Below are positions 33,629 through 43,984 of a DNA stretch of 64,000 nucleotides, piece after piece (the first letter of the stretch is position 1; every line of letters begins with the position of its first letter). The stretch is from RUG11690 sp045616665. Lineage in GTDB: Bacteria; Bacteroidota; Bacteroidia; Bacteroidales; WCHB1-69. The position numbers were made by a program, and so were the translations under genes. The stretch spans positions 16,177-80,176 of the forward strand of contig JAZLHE010000016.1 of NCBI GenBank assembly GCA_045616665.1, written 5' to 3'. The notes under the pieces are model-generated. The model did no database searches, had not been told where the DNA came from, and worked only from the letters and a program-made list of their open reading frames with translations.

Positions 33629-36600
33629 CTAATTTTTCACTACTTTCACCACAGATTCTGTCATACTATTCGTATTTTTCAGTTTAAATAAATAAACGCC
33701 TGCCGCATATCGGCTCAAATCGACTTCTTTTTCGTTTCCAACAAAGGACAAATCTTGCAATTTTCGACCATAAATGTCGAAAATTTCGAGTTTATCTACG
33801 TTAAATCCATCCACGGATACCTTTACAACGGCATCTGTCGGGTTAGGATAAACACGCACCACCGTGTTTTCCGCATCAGCAATACCTGTTCCGCACGTAA
33901 TCTGAATCGTTTTCGGCAACGACTGTCCACATTGGTTGATGGCATATACCGACAACAAGGCGTAACCCACAGAAGTAATGTGAACCTGAGCGATAGTCTG
34001 ATTAAATTCCAAAGTCCAGTTTGGATTCGTCAACACCCATTCGTATGACTGTGTATTTTCCACCGGATCTATGGTATAGACATAATTACCGAGCGTAGCG
34101 ATGCCAGAAGGACCTTGAATCTCGCTATTGATGATAGGAGATGAATTTACGGTAAGATGCAAGATTCTGATACTATCGCAACCCATAGTAGTCTGCAGAG
34201 AATCAGTATAGATAAAGAACCCGCTTTCGGGCTGAACCAGAATATTGAATCCCTGACCGCTATAAGACTGTCCCTTGCAAATTTCGGCAGTAAAAGTCTG
34301 TTCATACGCTGAATTAACCGTCAGCAAATGGGAAAGTTCGGCCACGCAATTGTCGGGAGAGGTTGCCACCACCGAATAAACAGTTGAGACTGTTGGGTTC
34401 ACCTCAATAGAATTGGAGATGGCTCCTGTGCTCCAGCAGAAATAGGAAGCATTGCCACACAACGCTGTCAAGGTAGTGGATTCTCCTTTGCAGATATTAT
34501 CTGCACCGACGATGGTGATGGTTGGAACCGACAACTGCACCATCGTTTGACTGGCAGATGCCGAGCAACCGTTGGCATCGGTCAACTGCACTTGATAAAA
34601 TCCAGGCGAAGAAACCACAATGGACGGAGTGGTATCGCCCGTATTCCAGAGGACTGATCCCACGCCAATAGCCGTTAATGTTTCCGTACCGCCTTCACAG
34701 AATGCCGAAGAACCGGAAATGGCAATTTGCGGATTGTGGTTAAACACCACCACCGCCGTTGCCGTATCAACACAACCATAATCATTCGAAACGAAAACCT
34801 GATACGTACCTGATTGACTGACGATAATTGAAGGCGATATCTGACCGGTGGACCACCAATAGGAAGTACCACCTTCAGCCGTCAGCATAGCAGGAGTTCC
34901 TTCGCAGAAATGGTCATCCATTTGAATATGAGCTACGGGAAGTGTGTGAACGGCAACCACCTGGGAGGCAGTCGAAACACAATAGCCATTGGAAACCGTC
35001 ACCGTATAATTCGTGGTTTCCATCGGAGTAACGTTGATGCTTGGAGAAGTGCTTCCAGTGCTCCACAAGTATGAAGAGCCACCTTGAGCCGTAAGCATTG
35101 CCGTTTCTCCTTGACACAACACGGTATCACCGGTAATCGTCACTTGCGGATGTTCATAAAATCTAACAGCTATCGAAGCACTATTGGTGCAACCGTAACT
35201 ATTCGTAACCACAACAGAATAAGTACCGGAAGTCGTCACGTTAATTGAGCGATTGTTAGATCCCGTTGACCAGTGGAAAGAAAGGGCATTCGAACTGGTT
35301 AAGGTTGCCACTTGTCCTTCGCACAACGCCGTATCGCCAGTGATATTCACCACAGGAATGGCATTCACCGTCAAAGTATAAGTGGCCGTTGTTGAACAAC
35401 CGTACGAATTTGATGCTATTACACTATAAGTAGAAGTTGCCGTAGCTTTTATTCTAATGGAAGGTGTAGTATCCCGAGTTGACCACAAGAAAGCCGATGC
35501 GTTACCCGTAACCGAAAGAGTGGCAGAATCGCCTCGGCAGACTGCCGTTGCAGGACCAACAATAGACACGCCACTTGGCGCAGAATGTGCCATAACCAAC
35601 TTGCCTTCTTCGGTGGTACAGCCAAATGCATTTGTGACCGTAACGCGATAATAATCGCTGGTGGAAACCGTAATGACACTATCCGTTGCTCCCGTACTCC
35701 ACAAATAAGAAACCGGCTCGTTAACCACTGCAACCAAATCTGTGGATTCGCCATTACACAAAGTAGATTCACCTTCAATATAAACTTCAGGTTTGGCAAT
35801 CATCGATACGGATTTAGAAGCAGGAATGAAGCATCCTCCATCGGCCGACATCACAGTATATTCATCTGTCGAAGACACCTGGATACTATCGGTGGTTTCA
35901 CCTGTTGACCAAAGATATTGAGAGGCTCCGTGGGCCACCAGCCATACCGAATTTCCTTCACAGAAATAATCGGAGCCGGATATTGACAACGGAACATAAG
36001 CTTGGACATTAAGCGTTAAACTCGTCATATTATTACAACCATTCGAATCGATAGCCACCAAGTAGAAAGTCGTGGTGGTATCGGGAGAAACCTGAATGGA
36101 AGCCGTCGTGTCGCCTGTTGACCAGACGTAAGTAATTCCACCTTCCGCAATCAATGTCATGGTATCGCCTTTGCACATTTGAGACGGACCGACAATACGA
36201 GTGTCGGGAAGCGGCAAGATCGAGACATTTGCCTCCGCATACGACTTGCAACCCTCTTCATTTGTTGCCACACAAGAATATGTTCCAGATTCATCAACGA
36301 CAATCGAAGATGTTCTATTACCCGTATTCCACAGAAAATCGACTGTTTGGGAAGCATTAGCCGTCAAAGTAACCCTTTCGCCCGCACAAGCCACAGAATC
36401 GCCCGTAATGGACAACAGTGGCGATTCATACAATTGGACTTCCACAGAAGCGTTGGAAAAACAGTCGTCCTTACTCCATCCGATAACGGAATAAACACCA
36501 GGATTACGCACAATGATAACGCTGTCTTCCGATCCGTTTGACCACAAGTAACGCACGCCACCGTGAGCAGTCAGCACTGCAGAATCTTCCTTGCAAATCC

Positions 36601-39600
36601 GTGAATTACCGGTAATACTGATTTCAGGAACCTGATAATAATCTAATCTTTTGAAACCGGTAGCCGAGCAGCCTCCCGCATTGGTCACCACAACAGAATA
36701 TAGACCATTTTGGCTGACAAACTTCGCTGAAGAGGTATCGCCATCGTTCCACAAATAAGCAATGCCGCCCGAAACTTGCCAAAGGGTCGAATCACCGACA
36801 CAAACCGAATCAGGACCAGTGATAGATGGTGTTGGTAAATCCAGAACGGTCACATTGATTTGGGCTGAATTTGAGCAACCGTGTACATCCACCACATTGA
36901 CTGAATAACGAGTTGTTTGCAATGGAGAAACCGTAATGTGATCTGTTGCGTTATCTGCCACAGACCATCTGAAAGATGTCGCATTAGGAGCTGACGCATA
37001 AATCGTGGTTGTCATTCCAATGCAGATGATCGAATCACCACTAAAGGTAATCGTTGGCAAAGGATGAACTGTAATATACACTGAATCTTTGGCAGAACAG
37101 CCGTTGGAAGTAACTGTCAATACATAATTTCCAGATTCATAGACGTTAATTTCACGATTGGTAGATCCTGTACTCCACTGATAAGCATAACCCGAAGCCC
37201 AGGCAGCTGTCAATTTCACCACATTACCCAGACAGGTTTCCGGTGTTGAAGCCGTGATACCTGCTGTCGGCAACTGTTTTTCGGTTACCCTTACTGACAA
37301 TATTGACGAGCATCCTTGCGCATTGGTTGCCGTCACGGAATATTGACCACCGCTATTGATCGTTATATCCGGTGTTTGGGCCAGAACTTCTGTGAAAGCA
37401 TTTCTCCAAACGTAGGAAGTTCCGCCGGAAGCCAACAACACGGTAGATTCACCTTCACAGAAAGACTGATTTCCATACACATTAACCACGGGATTATCAT
37501 TTTGTATCACTACCATAGAAGCCGAAGCCGTGCAATTGGCAGCAGAGGTCACTACTACGGTATAAGTTCCGGGAGCAGATACGAGCAACGATTGTCCCGG
37601 TATTGAACCATTCCATTTATAAGAAGCGATATTCGTTCCATCAGCATATAAGGTAGTGGTTGAACCCGTGCAAAAATGGTCATTGCCCAACACGCTGACA
37701 GTAGGCAGGACGTTCACCGTAACTTCTTTTTGAGCAGAAGACGCACAACCAAATTCATCACTCACCTGAACACGATACACTTGTGAATCATAAACTTTTA
37801 TTGATTGAGTCGTATCGCCTGATGACCACAAGAAGTGAGTTCCTCCATGAGCCACCAACACCGTGGTATCGCCTTTACAAATGGACGTTTCGCCTGTTAT
37901 CGAAGCCAATGGAAACTCGGTCACCTGAACCGTATGAGAAGCCGTGGCCGTACATCCTCTATTTGACGTTCCCGTAACAATATAGGTAGTCGTTCTGGCT
38001 GGATTAACACTAATGGCTGCCCCTTGCAATCCATTACTCCAAACGTACGTTACCGCACCCGAAGCCTGCAAAATCGCCTGATCGCCCTGACAAACGTGAT
38101 TAACGCCGGCAATTTGCACATCTGGAACCGGCAACTCAACGATTTCCAATGAATCGTATGCCTTACATCCATTATCAGCCGTAACGGTCAACACATACCA
38201 TCCCGGCGTTGCCACCGTCAAGGTAGGAGAAACATCACCGGTATTCCACGACATCTGCCCCGTTCCATTGCCGGTAAGTGTCACACTTCCGCCCTCACAA
38301 TACTCCGTTGCAGTTGCCGAAATGCTGGCCGTTGGATTTTCAAGCACGATCAAATTCAACGTTAAAGTACTGTCACAACCGTATTGGTTTTGGAAATGAA
38401 CTTCGTAAATTCCCGTTTCATAAAAGACAGAATCTCCTCTAAAATACGGCAATTCACTCCGACACAAAACCACCGTATCGGCACTTGCACTTGTAGGATG
38501 AATATGAATATCATAATATGCGGTCTTCTGACAACCATATTGAGAATAAGCCTGAAGCGTAAGGTGTTCCCAATCTTCGGCATTAACCTGTGCCACATAA
38601 TTGAGTTCAGCCCGTTGTGACAAATTTACGGAATTTTTATCGTACCAATAATAGGCATTGGCACCGGTGGCATAGAGCGGCAAAATATTGCCATAACACA
38701 TTTCGTTATCCCCCACTATGGCAACTTGGGGATCGGGATATATTTCAAAGGTGATACTATTCGTGCCTGAACAACCCATCGTGTCAATAACCCAAACCGT
38801 ACATACCCGTTCCATCGTATTGGTATAATAATTTTCATATCCGGTACTCCAACGAATATATGAATACTTCGTCGGGTCCACGTAAACTCGGGCCATAGAA
38901 TTAGTACAATGTGCTGTATCACCATAGATTTGCGGAATCGGATTTTCCTTGATATTCACACGCAAATAAACCGTACTGTCGCAACCATGAACGGTTTGTA
39001 AGTGAATCGTGTAATCTCCGGCTGTATCAATAGTGACATCCGCTATATGAATAGGCAAAGCGTCACTACAAGTAGTTAACGTATCATAAGTAGTATACTT
39101 GGGATAAACCGTTATCGTGATCGAATCGATGTCAAAACATCCGGTATTATTATCCGTCACTCGAACTGAATAGGTGGTAGTTGCTGTAGGTCTTACCGTT
39201 ATCACGTCGGCCATCTGTCCATTATTCCACCAATAGCTCCAATTTTCATCATAGTCTGTAGCCACGTATAAACCCGCAGACCAATCACAAGCGGCTGTTT
39301 GACCGCCATAAACATATACTGTAATTTGTGGGGCTTCGTTTACCGTCAAAGTCAAATGAACCAAACTGTCAAAACGCACCAATATGTCGTAGTTTCCTGC
39401 TGAATATATGGCGCTATCTCCCACCATATACGGCAGAGTGTTATCACAAACCGTTGTATCCAAGAATGACTCCTTGACACTGTGAACGTCAAAAATCAAC
39501 TGATAAACCGAATCACAATTCATTGAAGAAACCAAGCTATCCATATAAATGCCTGACGCTTCAATTTCTCGATTTCTCCAAACAAAAGGAAGTTGATATG

Positions 39601-40594
39601 TGGCCACTGCCGTATCCGTAATGAATAAATAGATGGGGTTGGTCTGCAAATTTAATTGGAATACAGAATCACAGTCCAAAATCGTTTTCAGACTATCATA
39701 GTAAACGCCTGCAGACTCGCAAAGCTGCTGACGCCATACGATAGGCAAATCATTTTCACAAACCGCCGAATCTTCACGAACCAAATACGAAGGATTGACA
39801 CTCAAAGTTAATTGATATACCGAATCGTAACCGAGTGTGCTTTTCAGGCTATCGTAATAAATGCCTGCTTCTGGACAAGCCAAGCCCCGCCAAAGGTAAG
39901 GCAATTCGCCGGGACAGCAAGTGGCTGAATCTTTGAATAAATAAATGGGGATTTCCAAGACTGACAAACGTAGCGTGACAATACTGTCACACGAATGAAT
40001 TGTCTGGAGCGTATCATTATAATCGCCTGTTTCAAAATACTCTTTGCCATTGAAAATATAGGGCAACTTATCGCGATAGCAAGATCTTTCCACGAGGACT
40101 TCATATTTGGGATAAACCGTTACCGTGATGGAATCCACGGCAAAACAGTCATTACGGGTATCTGTCACCAAGACGGAATAAACCGTTGTTTCGGCAGGTT
40201 TCACTGTAATTACATCCGAGTTCTTACCATTGGACCACAAATAACTCCAATTGTCATCAAAATCCGCTGCAATACGAAGACCTGTTGTCCAGTTACAAGC
40301 GGCAGTCTGTCCTGTCAGAGATTTCACCGAAAAAACCGGTGCTTCATTTAACGTCAGATTCACGTGAACCACGCTATCTTCGCCAATCCACACGTCGTAA
40401 TGCCCCGCGGCGAAGAAAGCGCTGTCGCCAACCACTAATGGCAAAGCATTGTCGCAAACAGCCGTATCCAGGGTGGATTCGCCCGTCTCTATCTCGGTGA
40501 AAGACTTAGGACTGGACGCATTTGCTTTCGAGGTAACAGCAAACAATAGGCAGCAAGATAAGACAATCCATTTGTAAAAACTCTGTATTTTCAT
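33629..40594 (-). CDS. Giant T9SS-exported surface protein with about 20 Ig-like repeats
   Basis: About 2,321 residues. A signal peptide (WIVLSCCLLFAVTSKANA) is followed by a region of about six units with paired cysteines (LPYxW...CDSVYxLxL), then roughly 20 tandem units of about 75 residues. Each unit follows the pattern I-x-G-(8 residues)-C-x-G-E-(S/T)-x-x-L-x-A-x-G, then YLWSTGxTxxSIxV, then YxVxVTNxxGCxxxA. Two cysteines per unit suggest one disulfide each. The last 75 residues are a type A T9SS sorting domain (VRVYPNP, IFDIYGRKLQ, RYAAGVYLFKL). The frame also opens at a GTG (40612), but ATG 40594 gives a better signal peptide. I infer an adhesin or gliding-type filament; ligand unknown. 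Confidence 0.88.
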   Translation of the reverse strand: MKIQSFYKWIVLSCCLLFAVTSKANASSPKSFTEIETGESTLDTAVCDNALPLVVGDSAFFAAGHYDVWIGEDSVVHVNLTLNEAPVFSVKSLTGQTAACNWTTGLRIAADFDDNWSYLWSNGKNSDVITVKPAETTVYSVLVTDTRNDCFAVDSITVTVYPKYEVLVERSCYRDKLPYIFNGKEYFETGDYNDTLQTIHSCDSIVTLRLSVLEIPIYLFKDSATCCPGELPYLWRGLACPEAGIYYDSLKSTLGYDSVYQLTLSVNPSYLVREDSAVCENDLPIVWRQQLCESAGVYYDSLKTILDCDSVFQLNLQTNPIYLFITDTAVATYQLPFVWRNREIEASGIYMDSLVSSMNCDSVYQLIFDVHSVKESFLDTTVCDNTLPYMVGDSAIYSAGNYDILVRFDSLVHLTLTVNEAPQITVYVYGGQTAACDWSAGLYVATDYDENWSYWWNNGQMADVITVRPTATTTYSVRVTDNNTGCFDIDSITITVYPKYTTYDTLTTCSDALPIHIADVTIDTAGDYTIHLQTVHGCDSTVYLRVNIKENPIPQIYGDTAHCTNSMARVYVDPTKYSYIRWSTGYENYYTNTMERVCTVWVIDTMGCSGTNSITFEIYPDPQVAIVGDNEMCYGNILPLYATGANAYYWYDKNSVNLSQRAELNYVAQVNAEDWEHLTLQAYSQYGCQKTAYYDIHIHPTSASADTVVLCRSELPYFRGDSVFYETGIYEVHFQNQYGCDSTLTLNLIVLENPTASISATATEYCEGGSVTLTGNGTGQMSWNTGDVSPTLTVATPGWYVLTVTADNGCKAYDSLEIVELPVPDVQIAGVNHVCQGDQAILQASGAVTYVWSNGLQGAAISVNPARTTTYIVTGTSNRGCTATASHTVQVTEFPLASITGETSICKGDTTVLVAHGGTHFLWSSGDTTQSIKVYDSQVYRVQVSDEFGCASSAQKEVTVNVLPTVSVLGNDHFCTGSTTTLYADGTNIASYKWNGSIPGQSLLVSAPGTYTVVVTSAANCTASASMVVIQNDNPVVNVYGNQSFCEGESTVLLASGGTSYVWRNAFTEVLAQTPDITINSGGQYSVTATNAQGCSSILSVRVTEKQLPTAGITASTPETCLGNVVKLTAAWASGYAYQWSTGSTNREINVYESGNYVLTVTSNGCSAKDSVYITVHPLPTITFSGDSIICIGMTTTIYASAPNATSFRWSVADNATDHITVSPLQTTRYSVNVVDVHGCSNSAQINVTVLDLPTPSITGPDSVCVGDSTLWQVSGGIAYLWNDGDTSSAKFVSQNGLYSVVVTNAGGCSATGFKRLDYYQVPEISITGNSRICKEDSAVLTAHGGVRYLWSNGSEDSVIIVRNPGVYSVIGWSKDDCFSNASVEVQLYESPLLSITGDSVACAGERVTLTANASQTVDFLWNTGNRTSSIVVDESGTYSCVATNEEGCKSYAEANVSILPLPDTRIVGPSQMCKGDTMTLIAEGGITYVWSTGDTTASIQVSPDTTTTFYLVAIDSNGCNNMTSLTLNVQAYVPLSISGSDYFCEGNSVWLVAHGASQYLWSTGETTDSIQVSSTDEYTVMSADGGCFIPASKSVSMIAKPEVYIEGESTLCNGESTDLVAVVNEPVSYLWSTGATDSVITVSTSDYYRVTVTNAFGCTTEEGKLVMAHSAPSGVSIVGPATAVCRGDSATLSVTGNASAFLWSTRDTTPSIRIKATATSTYSVIASNSYGCSTTATYTLTVNAIPVVNITGDTALCEGQVATLTSSNALSFHWSTGSNNRSINVTTSGTYSVVVTNSYGCTNSASIAVRFYEHPQVTITGDTVLCQGETAMLTAQGGSSYLWSTGSTSPSINVTPMETTNYTVTVSNGYCVSTASQVVAVHTLPVAHIQMDDHFCEGTPAMLTAEGGTSYWWSTGQISPSIIVSQSGTYQVFVSNDYGCVDTATAVVVFNHNPQIAISGSSAFCEGGTETLTAIGVGSVLWNTGDTTPSIVVSSPGFYQVQLTDANGCSASASQTMVQLSVPTITIVGADNICKGESTTLTALCGNASYFCWSTGAISNSIEVNPTVSTVYSVVATSPDNCVAELSHLLTVNSAYEQTFTAEICKGQSYSGQGFNILVQPESGFFIYTDSLQTTMGCDSIRILHLTVNSSPIINSEIQGPSGIATLGNYVYTIDPVENTQSYEWVLTNPNWTLEFNQTIAQVHITSVGYALLSVYAINQCGQSLPKTIQITCGTGIADAENTVVRVYPNPTDAVVKVSVDGFNVDKLEIFDIYGRKLQDLSFVGNEKEVDLSRYAAGVYLFKLKNTNSMTESVVKVVKN

Positions 40595-40629
40595 ATTGAT
40601 ATATTTTTGCACACAATTAGAAAAGTTTG

Positions 40630-40637
40630 CAAAAATA
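40630..40637 (-). promoter_or_regulatory. -7 box of the giant surface-protein gene
   Basis: TATTTTTG on the minus strand (40637-40630). A second overlapping TATTTTTG-like box lies just upstream. The leader would be about 30 bases. Confidence 0.5.
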
Positions 40638-40702
40638 CAAAAATATTGCGGAGCTATATGTGTGTTTTTCTGTTAAGATATGTTAAGGAATAGGAAATTG
40701 CG

Positions 40703-41092
40703 CTAATCTTCGCCAAAATAATCTTTCAGGTAATCGATTTGGCGGCGGTCACGCTTGGTAGGTCGTCCCACTCCCCGTTCTCGGTATTCGAACTTGGCGT
40801 GCAGCTGTTTAACGCGTTCATATTCTTCCGGCGGCGTTAAATCAGCATAAAACTGAGGAACGAGTGGCGCCCCTACCCTGCTTTTGGGAGTATCTATGAC
40901 CTGTACCACTTTTTCCATCTGCCCAACGCGGACGTGATAGCATTCTTCGGTTTTCACCATTTTTGATGGTTTCACATTGGTGCCATCCATCTTAACTTTG
41001 CCCGCGTTACAAGCATCAGTGGCCATGGAGCGCGTCTTAAAGAGACGCACCATCCATAGCCACTTGTCTATTCGAATATCTAAATTCTGCAT
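40703..41092 (-). CDS. hslR: S4-domain RNA-binding protein (Hsp15-like)
   Basis: 129 residues with an S4 RNA-binding domain at residues about 6-66 (RIDKWLWMVRLFKTRSMAT, CNAGKVKMDGTNVKPS) and a basic tail (GVGRPTKRDRRQIDYLKDY), as in Hsp15. In E. coli Hsp15 binds stalled 50S subunits carrying nascent chains. It starts six bases after the DUF349 gene and is cotranscribed with it. Confidence 0.88.
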   Translation of the reverse strand: MQNLDIRIDKWLWMVRLFKTRSMATDACNAGKVKMDGTNVKPSKMVKTEECYHVRVGQMEKVVQVIDTPKSRVGAPLVPQFYADLTPPEEYERVKQLHAKFEYRERGVGRPTKRDRRQIDYLKDYFGED

Positions 41093-41098
41093 AAAGTC

Positions 41099-43141
41099 TT
41101 ATGCCTCAGGCTGAGCTTCGGCAGGAGTTTCGGAAGCTTTAGGTTCTTCTTCCTTCTTTGGAGAATTCATCATTTTAATCTTATATTCCAAATCTTTGAC
41201 TTCCTTCTTGGCAGCCTCGATCTTTCTTGAGAATTCCTGCTTGAGGATATCTGCGTTCTTGGAATTGGCAAAGAAACCCAAATTATTTTCCCACAAGTTG
41301 ATGTCGTCTTTCAACTGCTGCATCTTATTCACCAGGAACTTCTTTTCCTTATCCAGCAAACGGTCGGCATTAGGATCGCTCAAGATGTTGTCAATCTTGT
41401 TCTTGAAAGAGTTGCGGCGGACATCGTCGGCACTCACCTTCAAATCGGCAAAACGCTTATTCAGGGCTTCCCTGTAAGCGGTATAAATGCGGTCTTTGTC
41501 CTTCTTTGGCACGAAACCGATTTCCGTCCACTGACGTTGATATTCCTTAATGGCGTCTAAGTTGGCATTTCTGTCGTCACCGAACTCATAAGCCAAAATC
41601 TGCTCAATCAGAGCTTCCTTCTTTTGCAAGTTTTCAGCTTCAATATCCTTGGCATTCGTGAAATATTCAGCCTTGGCGGCAAAGAATTTGTCGCAAGCGG
41701 CTCTGAAGCGTTTCCAGATCTGCTCAGAATACTTACGAGGAACAGTGCCGATGGCTTTCCATTCCTGTTGCAGTTTCAGGATATCCTCAGTGGCATTTTT
41801 CCAATCGGTACGATTGGCAATGCCTTCCGCTTGGATAGCCAGATCCAGCTTCTTGTTATAGTTTTGCATCTGTTCATCCTTCACCTGCTGGAAATATTCC
41901 TTCTTTGCCTGGAAGAACTTGTCCAAAGTTGATTTGAAGCGTTCCCAAACCTCATCGTTCAATTTCACAGGAGCGGGACCGATGGTCTTCCAAATCTTCA
42001 GCATTTCAGTCAATTTGTCGGCGATTTCGTTATTTTCCTTAACGCTATCGACGACTTTGCCGTTGGTCAATTCTTCTGCCTGCTCGCAAAGCACCACCTT
42101 GGCATTGTAATTATTCTGTTGTTCTGTAAACAACTTGTCGTAATATTCTCTTCTTCTCTGGTTGATTTGGTCAGAAGCGTTTTTGAATCTTTCCCAAATT
42201 TCATCTTTTTTGTCTTCAGAAACGGGACCGATTTCCTTCCATTCTTCGTGAAGTTGCTGTAATGCCTTGAATGACTGATTAATAGAATCTTGAAGTAATA
42301 AAGATTCAGCGGTTTCGCATAATTTGATTTTCAATTCAAGATTCTTCTTCAGGTCTAAAGAACGGAGTTCCTTATTGATACGAAGGATATCAAAGAATTT
42401 TTCCACATAGAAATGGTAATTTTGCCAAAGATTGGTAGATTCGCTTTGAGGAACCGGACCAATTTCTTTCCATTTTTCTTGAAATTCTTTAAATTTATCA
42501 TTTAAGACCTTAAGATTGGTTTCATTTTCAACAAGCACTCTAAGACCTTCGATGATATTCTTTTTATCTTCGAGATTTTTCTGTTTTTCCTTTTCGATTT
42601 TTTCAAGGAAAAGGGCTTTTTTATCTTTAAATAACTGTAAAGCCGCATTGAAATGTTTTTCGGTTTCAGTTGGTTCTGCCTCGAAATCTTCTTTATTTCC
42701 GCCATCGGCGATAAACTTATCAAAGACTTCCTTTTTAGCCGCTCTCAGCATATCGATACCCTTGGATCTTAAAACGCTGACGCGCTGTTTCATAGCGTCA
42801 TATTCCAAGGTTGACGTAACCTTCTCCAATTCGGCCACACATTGTTCAAAATCCAGACCGGCATATTCTTTTTCGACATCTTCCAGGGTCTCCTCTGGGG
42901 TATCGGCCACATCTTCAGATTCTGAAGTCTGATCGTTTTCAATTTCATTCATCATTTCTGAAACAGACTGAGCGACGGGTTCGACTTTTTGTTCTGCTTC
43001 GGGAGTGGCTTCTGTCACGGTTTCAGGAGCAACGTTTGCATCTGCGTTTTCCACAGTTTGGGCTTCCATTGAAGCGCCAGAATTCACCTCTTGGTTCTGA
43101 TTTTCATCAGCATTCGGGTGGAGGAGTTCTTGTGATTCCAT
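41099..43141 (-). CDS. DUF349 repeat protein
   Basis: 680 residues, strongly charged and helical. After an acidic, disordered N-terminus (about 1-95), five DUF349 repeats follow, each with WKxIGPVP-like starts (WKEIGPVPQ, WKEIGPVSE, WKTIGPAPV, WKAIGTVPR, WTEIGFVPK) and a WxRFxxxxDxFF continuation. The C-terminus is a coiled coil. DUF349 proteins are widespread in Bacteroidota and may associate with RNA or ribosomes, but no precise function is established to my knowledge. A promoter element lies about 50 bases upstream. The S4 protein is cotranscribed, which hints at an RNA-linked role. Confidence 0.9.
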   Translation of the reverse strand: MESQELLHPNADENQNQEVNSGASMEAQTVENADANVAPETVTEATPEAEQKVEPVAQSVSEMMNEIENDQTSESEDVADTPEETLEDVEKEYAGLDFEQCVAELEKVTSTLEYDAMKQRVSVLRSKGIDMLRAAKKEVFDKFIADGGNKEDFEAEPTETEKHFNAALQLFKDKKALFLEKIEKEKQKNLEDKKNIIEGLRVLVENETNLKVLNDKFKEFQEKWKEIGPVPQSESTNLWQNYHFYVEKFFDILRINKELRSLDLKKNLELKIKLCETAESLLLQDSINQSFKALQQLHEEWKEIGPVSEDKKDEIWERFKNASDQINQRRREYYDKLFTEQQNNYNAKVVLCEQAEELTNGKVVDSVKENNEIADKLTEMLKIWKTIGPAPVKLNDEVWERFKSTLDKFFQAKKEYFQQVKDEQMQNYNKKLDLAIQAEGIANRTDWKNATEDILKLQQEWKAIGTVPRKYSEQIWKRFRAACDKFFAAKAEYFTNAKDIEAENLQKKEALIEQILAYEFGDDRNANLDAIKEYQRQWTEIGFVPKKDKDRIYTAYREALNKRFADLKVSADDVRRNSFKNKIDNILSDPNADRLLDKEKKFLVNKMQQLKDDINLWENNLGFFANSKNADILKQEFSRKIEAAKKEVKDLEYKIKMMNSPKKEEEPKASETPAEAQPEA

Positions 43142-43190
43142 AATTTTTTTTTGTTTTTCTTTTTGTGTTTTTGGTTTTAAAAAAAGCGTG

Positions 43191-43198
43191 CAAAGATA
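43191..43198 (-). promoter_or_regulatory. -7 box of the DUF349-hslR operon
   Basis: TATCTTTG on the minus strand (43198-43191), about 50 bases before the ATG. Homopolymer T/A tracts surround it. Confidence 0.5.
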
Positions 43199-43263
43199 CG
43201 ATTTTTTTTATTTGAAATATGAAAAATAAAAACTGACTTCTATACTTAATGATAAATACGTTT

Positions 43264-43977
43264 TTACGACATCATTTCCGTGAGAATCGCCACGGATTCA
43301 ATTTTTCGGATTTGTTCGTTATGCCGCTGAAAATAGCGGATCATTCCCGACAGCAACTCCTTGCGGATGGGCTTTACCGCCGGCGACGGCAACGTTCCAT
43401 TCATCATTTGCGACAGTACCTCGCTGGCTTCCTGCGACAACACGGTTTCCTCATCATACCTGTTTATCACGAAAGACGAATGCTCAATGGAAAAAAAAGG
43501 ATGTTGGGCATCCCAATTGTCGTTGGGTGCAAATCCTAAAATTCGCGACATCTGCAACATAAAGGAAATATGGGCATCGGCACGAACCCCGTCAGAGTGA
43601 TCCAAATCCTGCAAGTAATTTTCCAAAAAGACGTACAATTGCTCGTCTATGCCGGCATCATACAACAAGCGATATAGCAATTCGGTGTAAAACAGCAGCA
43701 GACTACTTTTTATCATATTGTATGGCAAATCCTGATACTGATAATAGCAGGTGACTTCCTTAAAATACATCAACTGGTTGATTTTACGATCATCGAACTG
43801 GATTTCCAGCATTGACAAAGGCGAAAACAAGGGCAACAACCGTTTGTTTTTTGCCGAATAGGCATTCTTGATGATAAAAGTCTGCGTACCAAATTTTTGG
43901 GTAAACAACTTCACCACCATACCATTATCGGCATACTTGGTTTTGTGCAGCACCAAGGCCCTTGTAGCGACAAACAT
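43264..43977 (-). CDS. recO: DNA repair protein RecO
   Basis: Recombination mediator that loads RecA with RecR. 237 residues with the OB-fold start TRALVLHKTKYADNGMVVKLFT and the long helical C-terminal domain (ELLYRLLYDAG, HISFMLQMSRILGFAPND). The frame extends 39 codons upstream into porZ, but the OB fold begins at ATG 43977, seven bases after the porZ stop, so I use that start. No zinc-finger cysteines are seen, as is common in this phylum. Confidence 0.93.
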   Translation of the reverse strand: MFVATRALVLHKTKYADNGMVVKLFTQKFGTQTFIIKNAYSAKNKRLLPLFSPLSMLEIQFDDRKINQLMYFKEVTCYYQYQDLPYNMIKSSLLLFYTELLYRLLYDAGIDEQLYVFLENYLQDLDHSDGVRADAHISFMLQMSRILGFAPNDNWDAQHPFFSIEHSSFVINRYDEETVLSQEASEVLSQMMNGTLPSPAVKPIRKELLSGMIRYFQRHNEQIRKIESVAILTEMMS

Positions 43978-43984
43978 AATCTTC

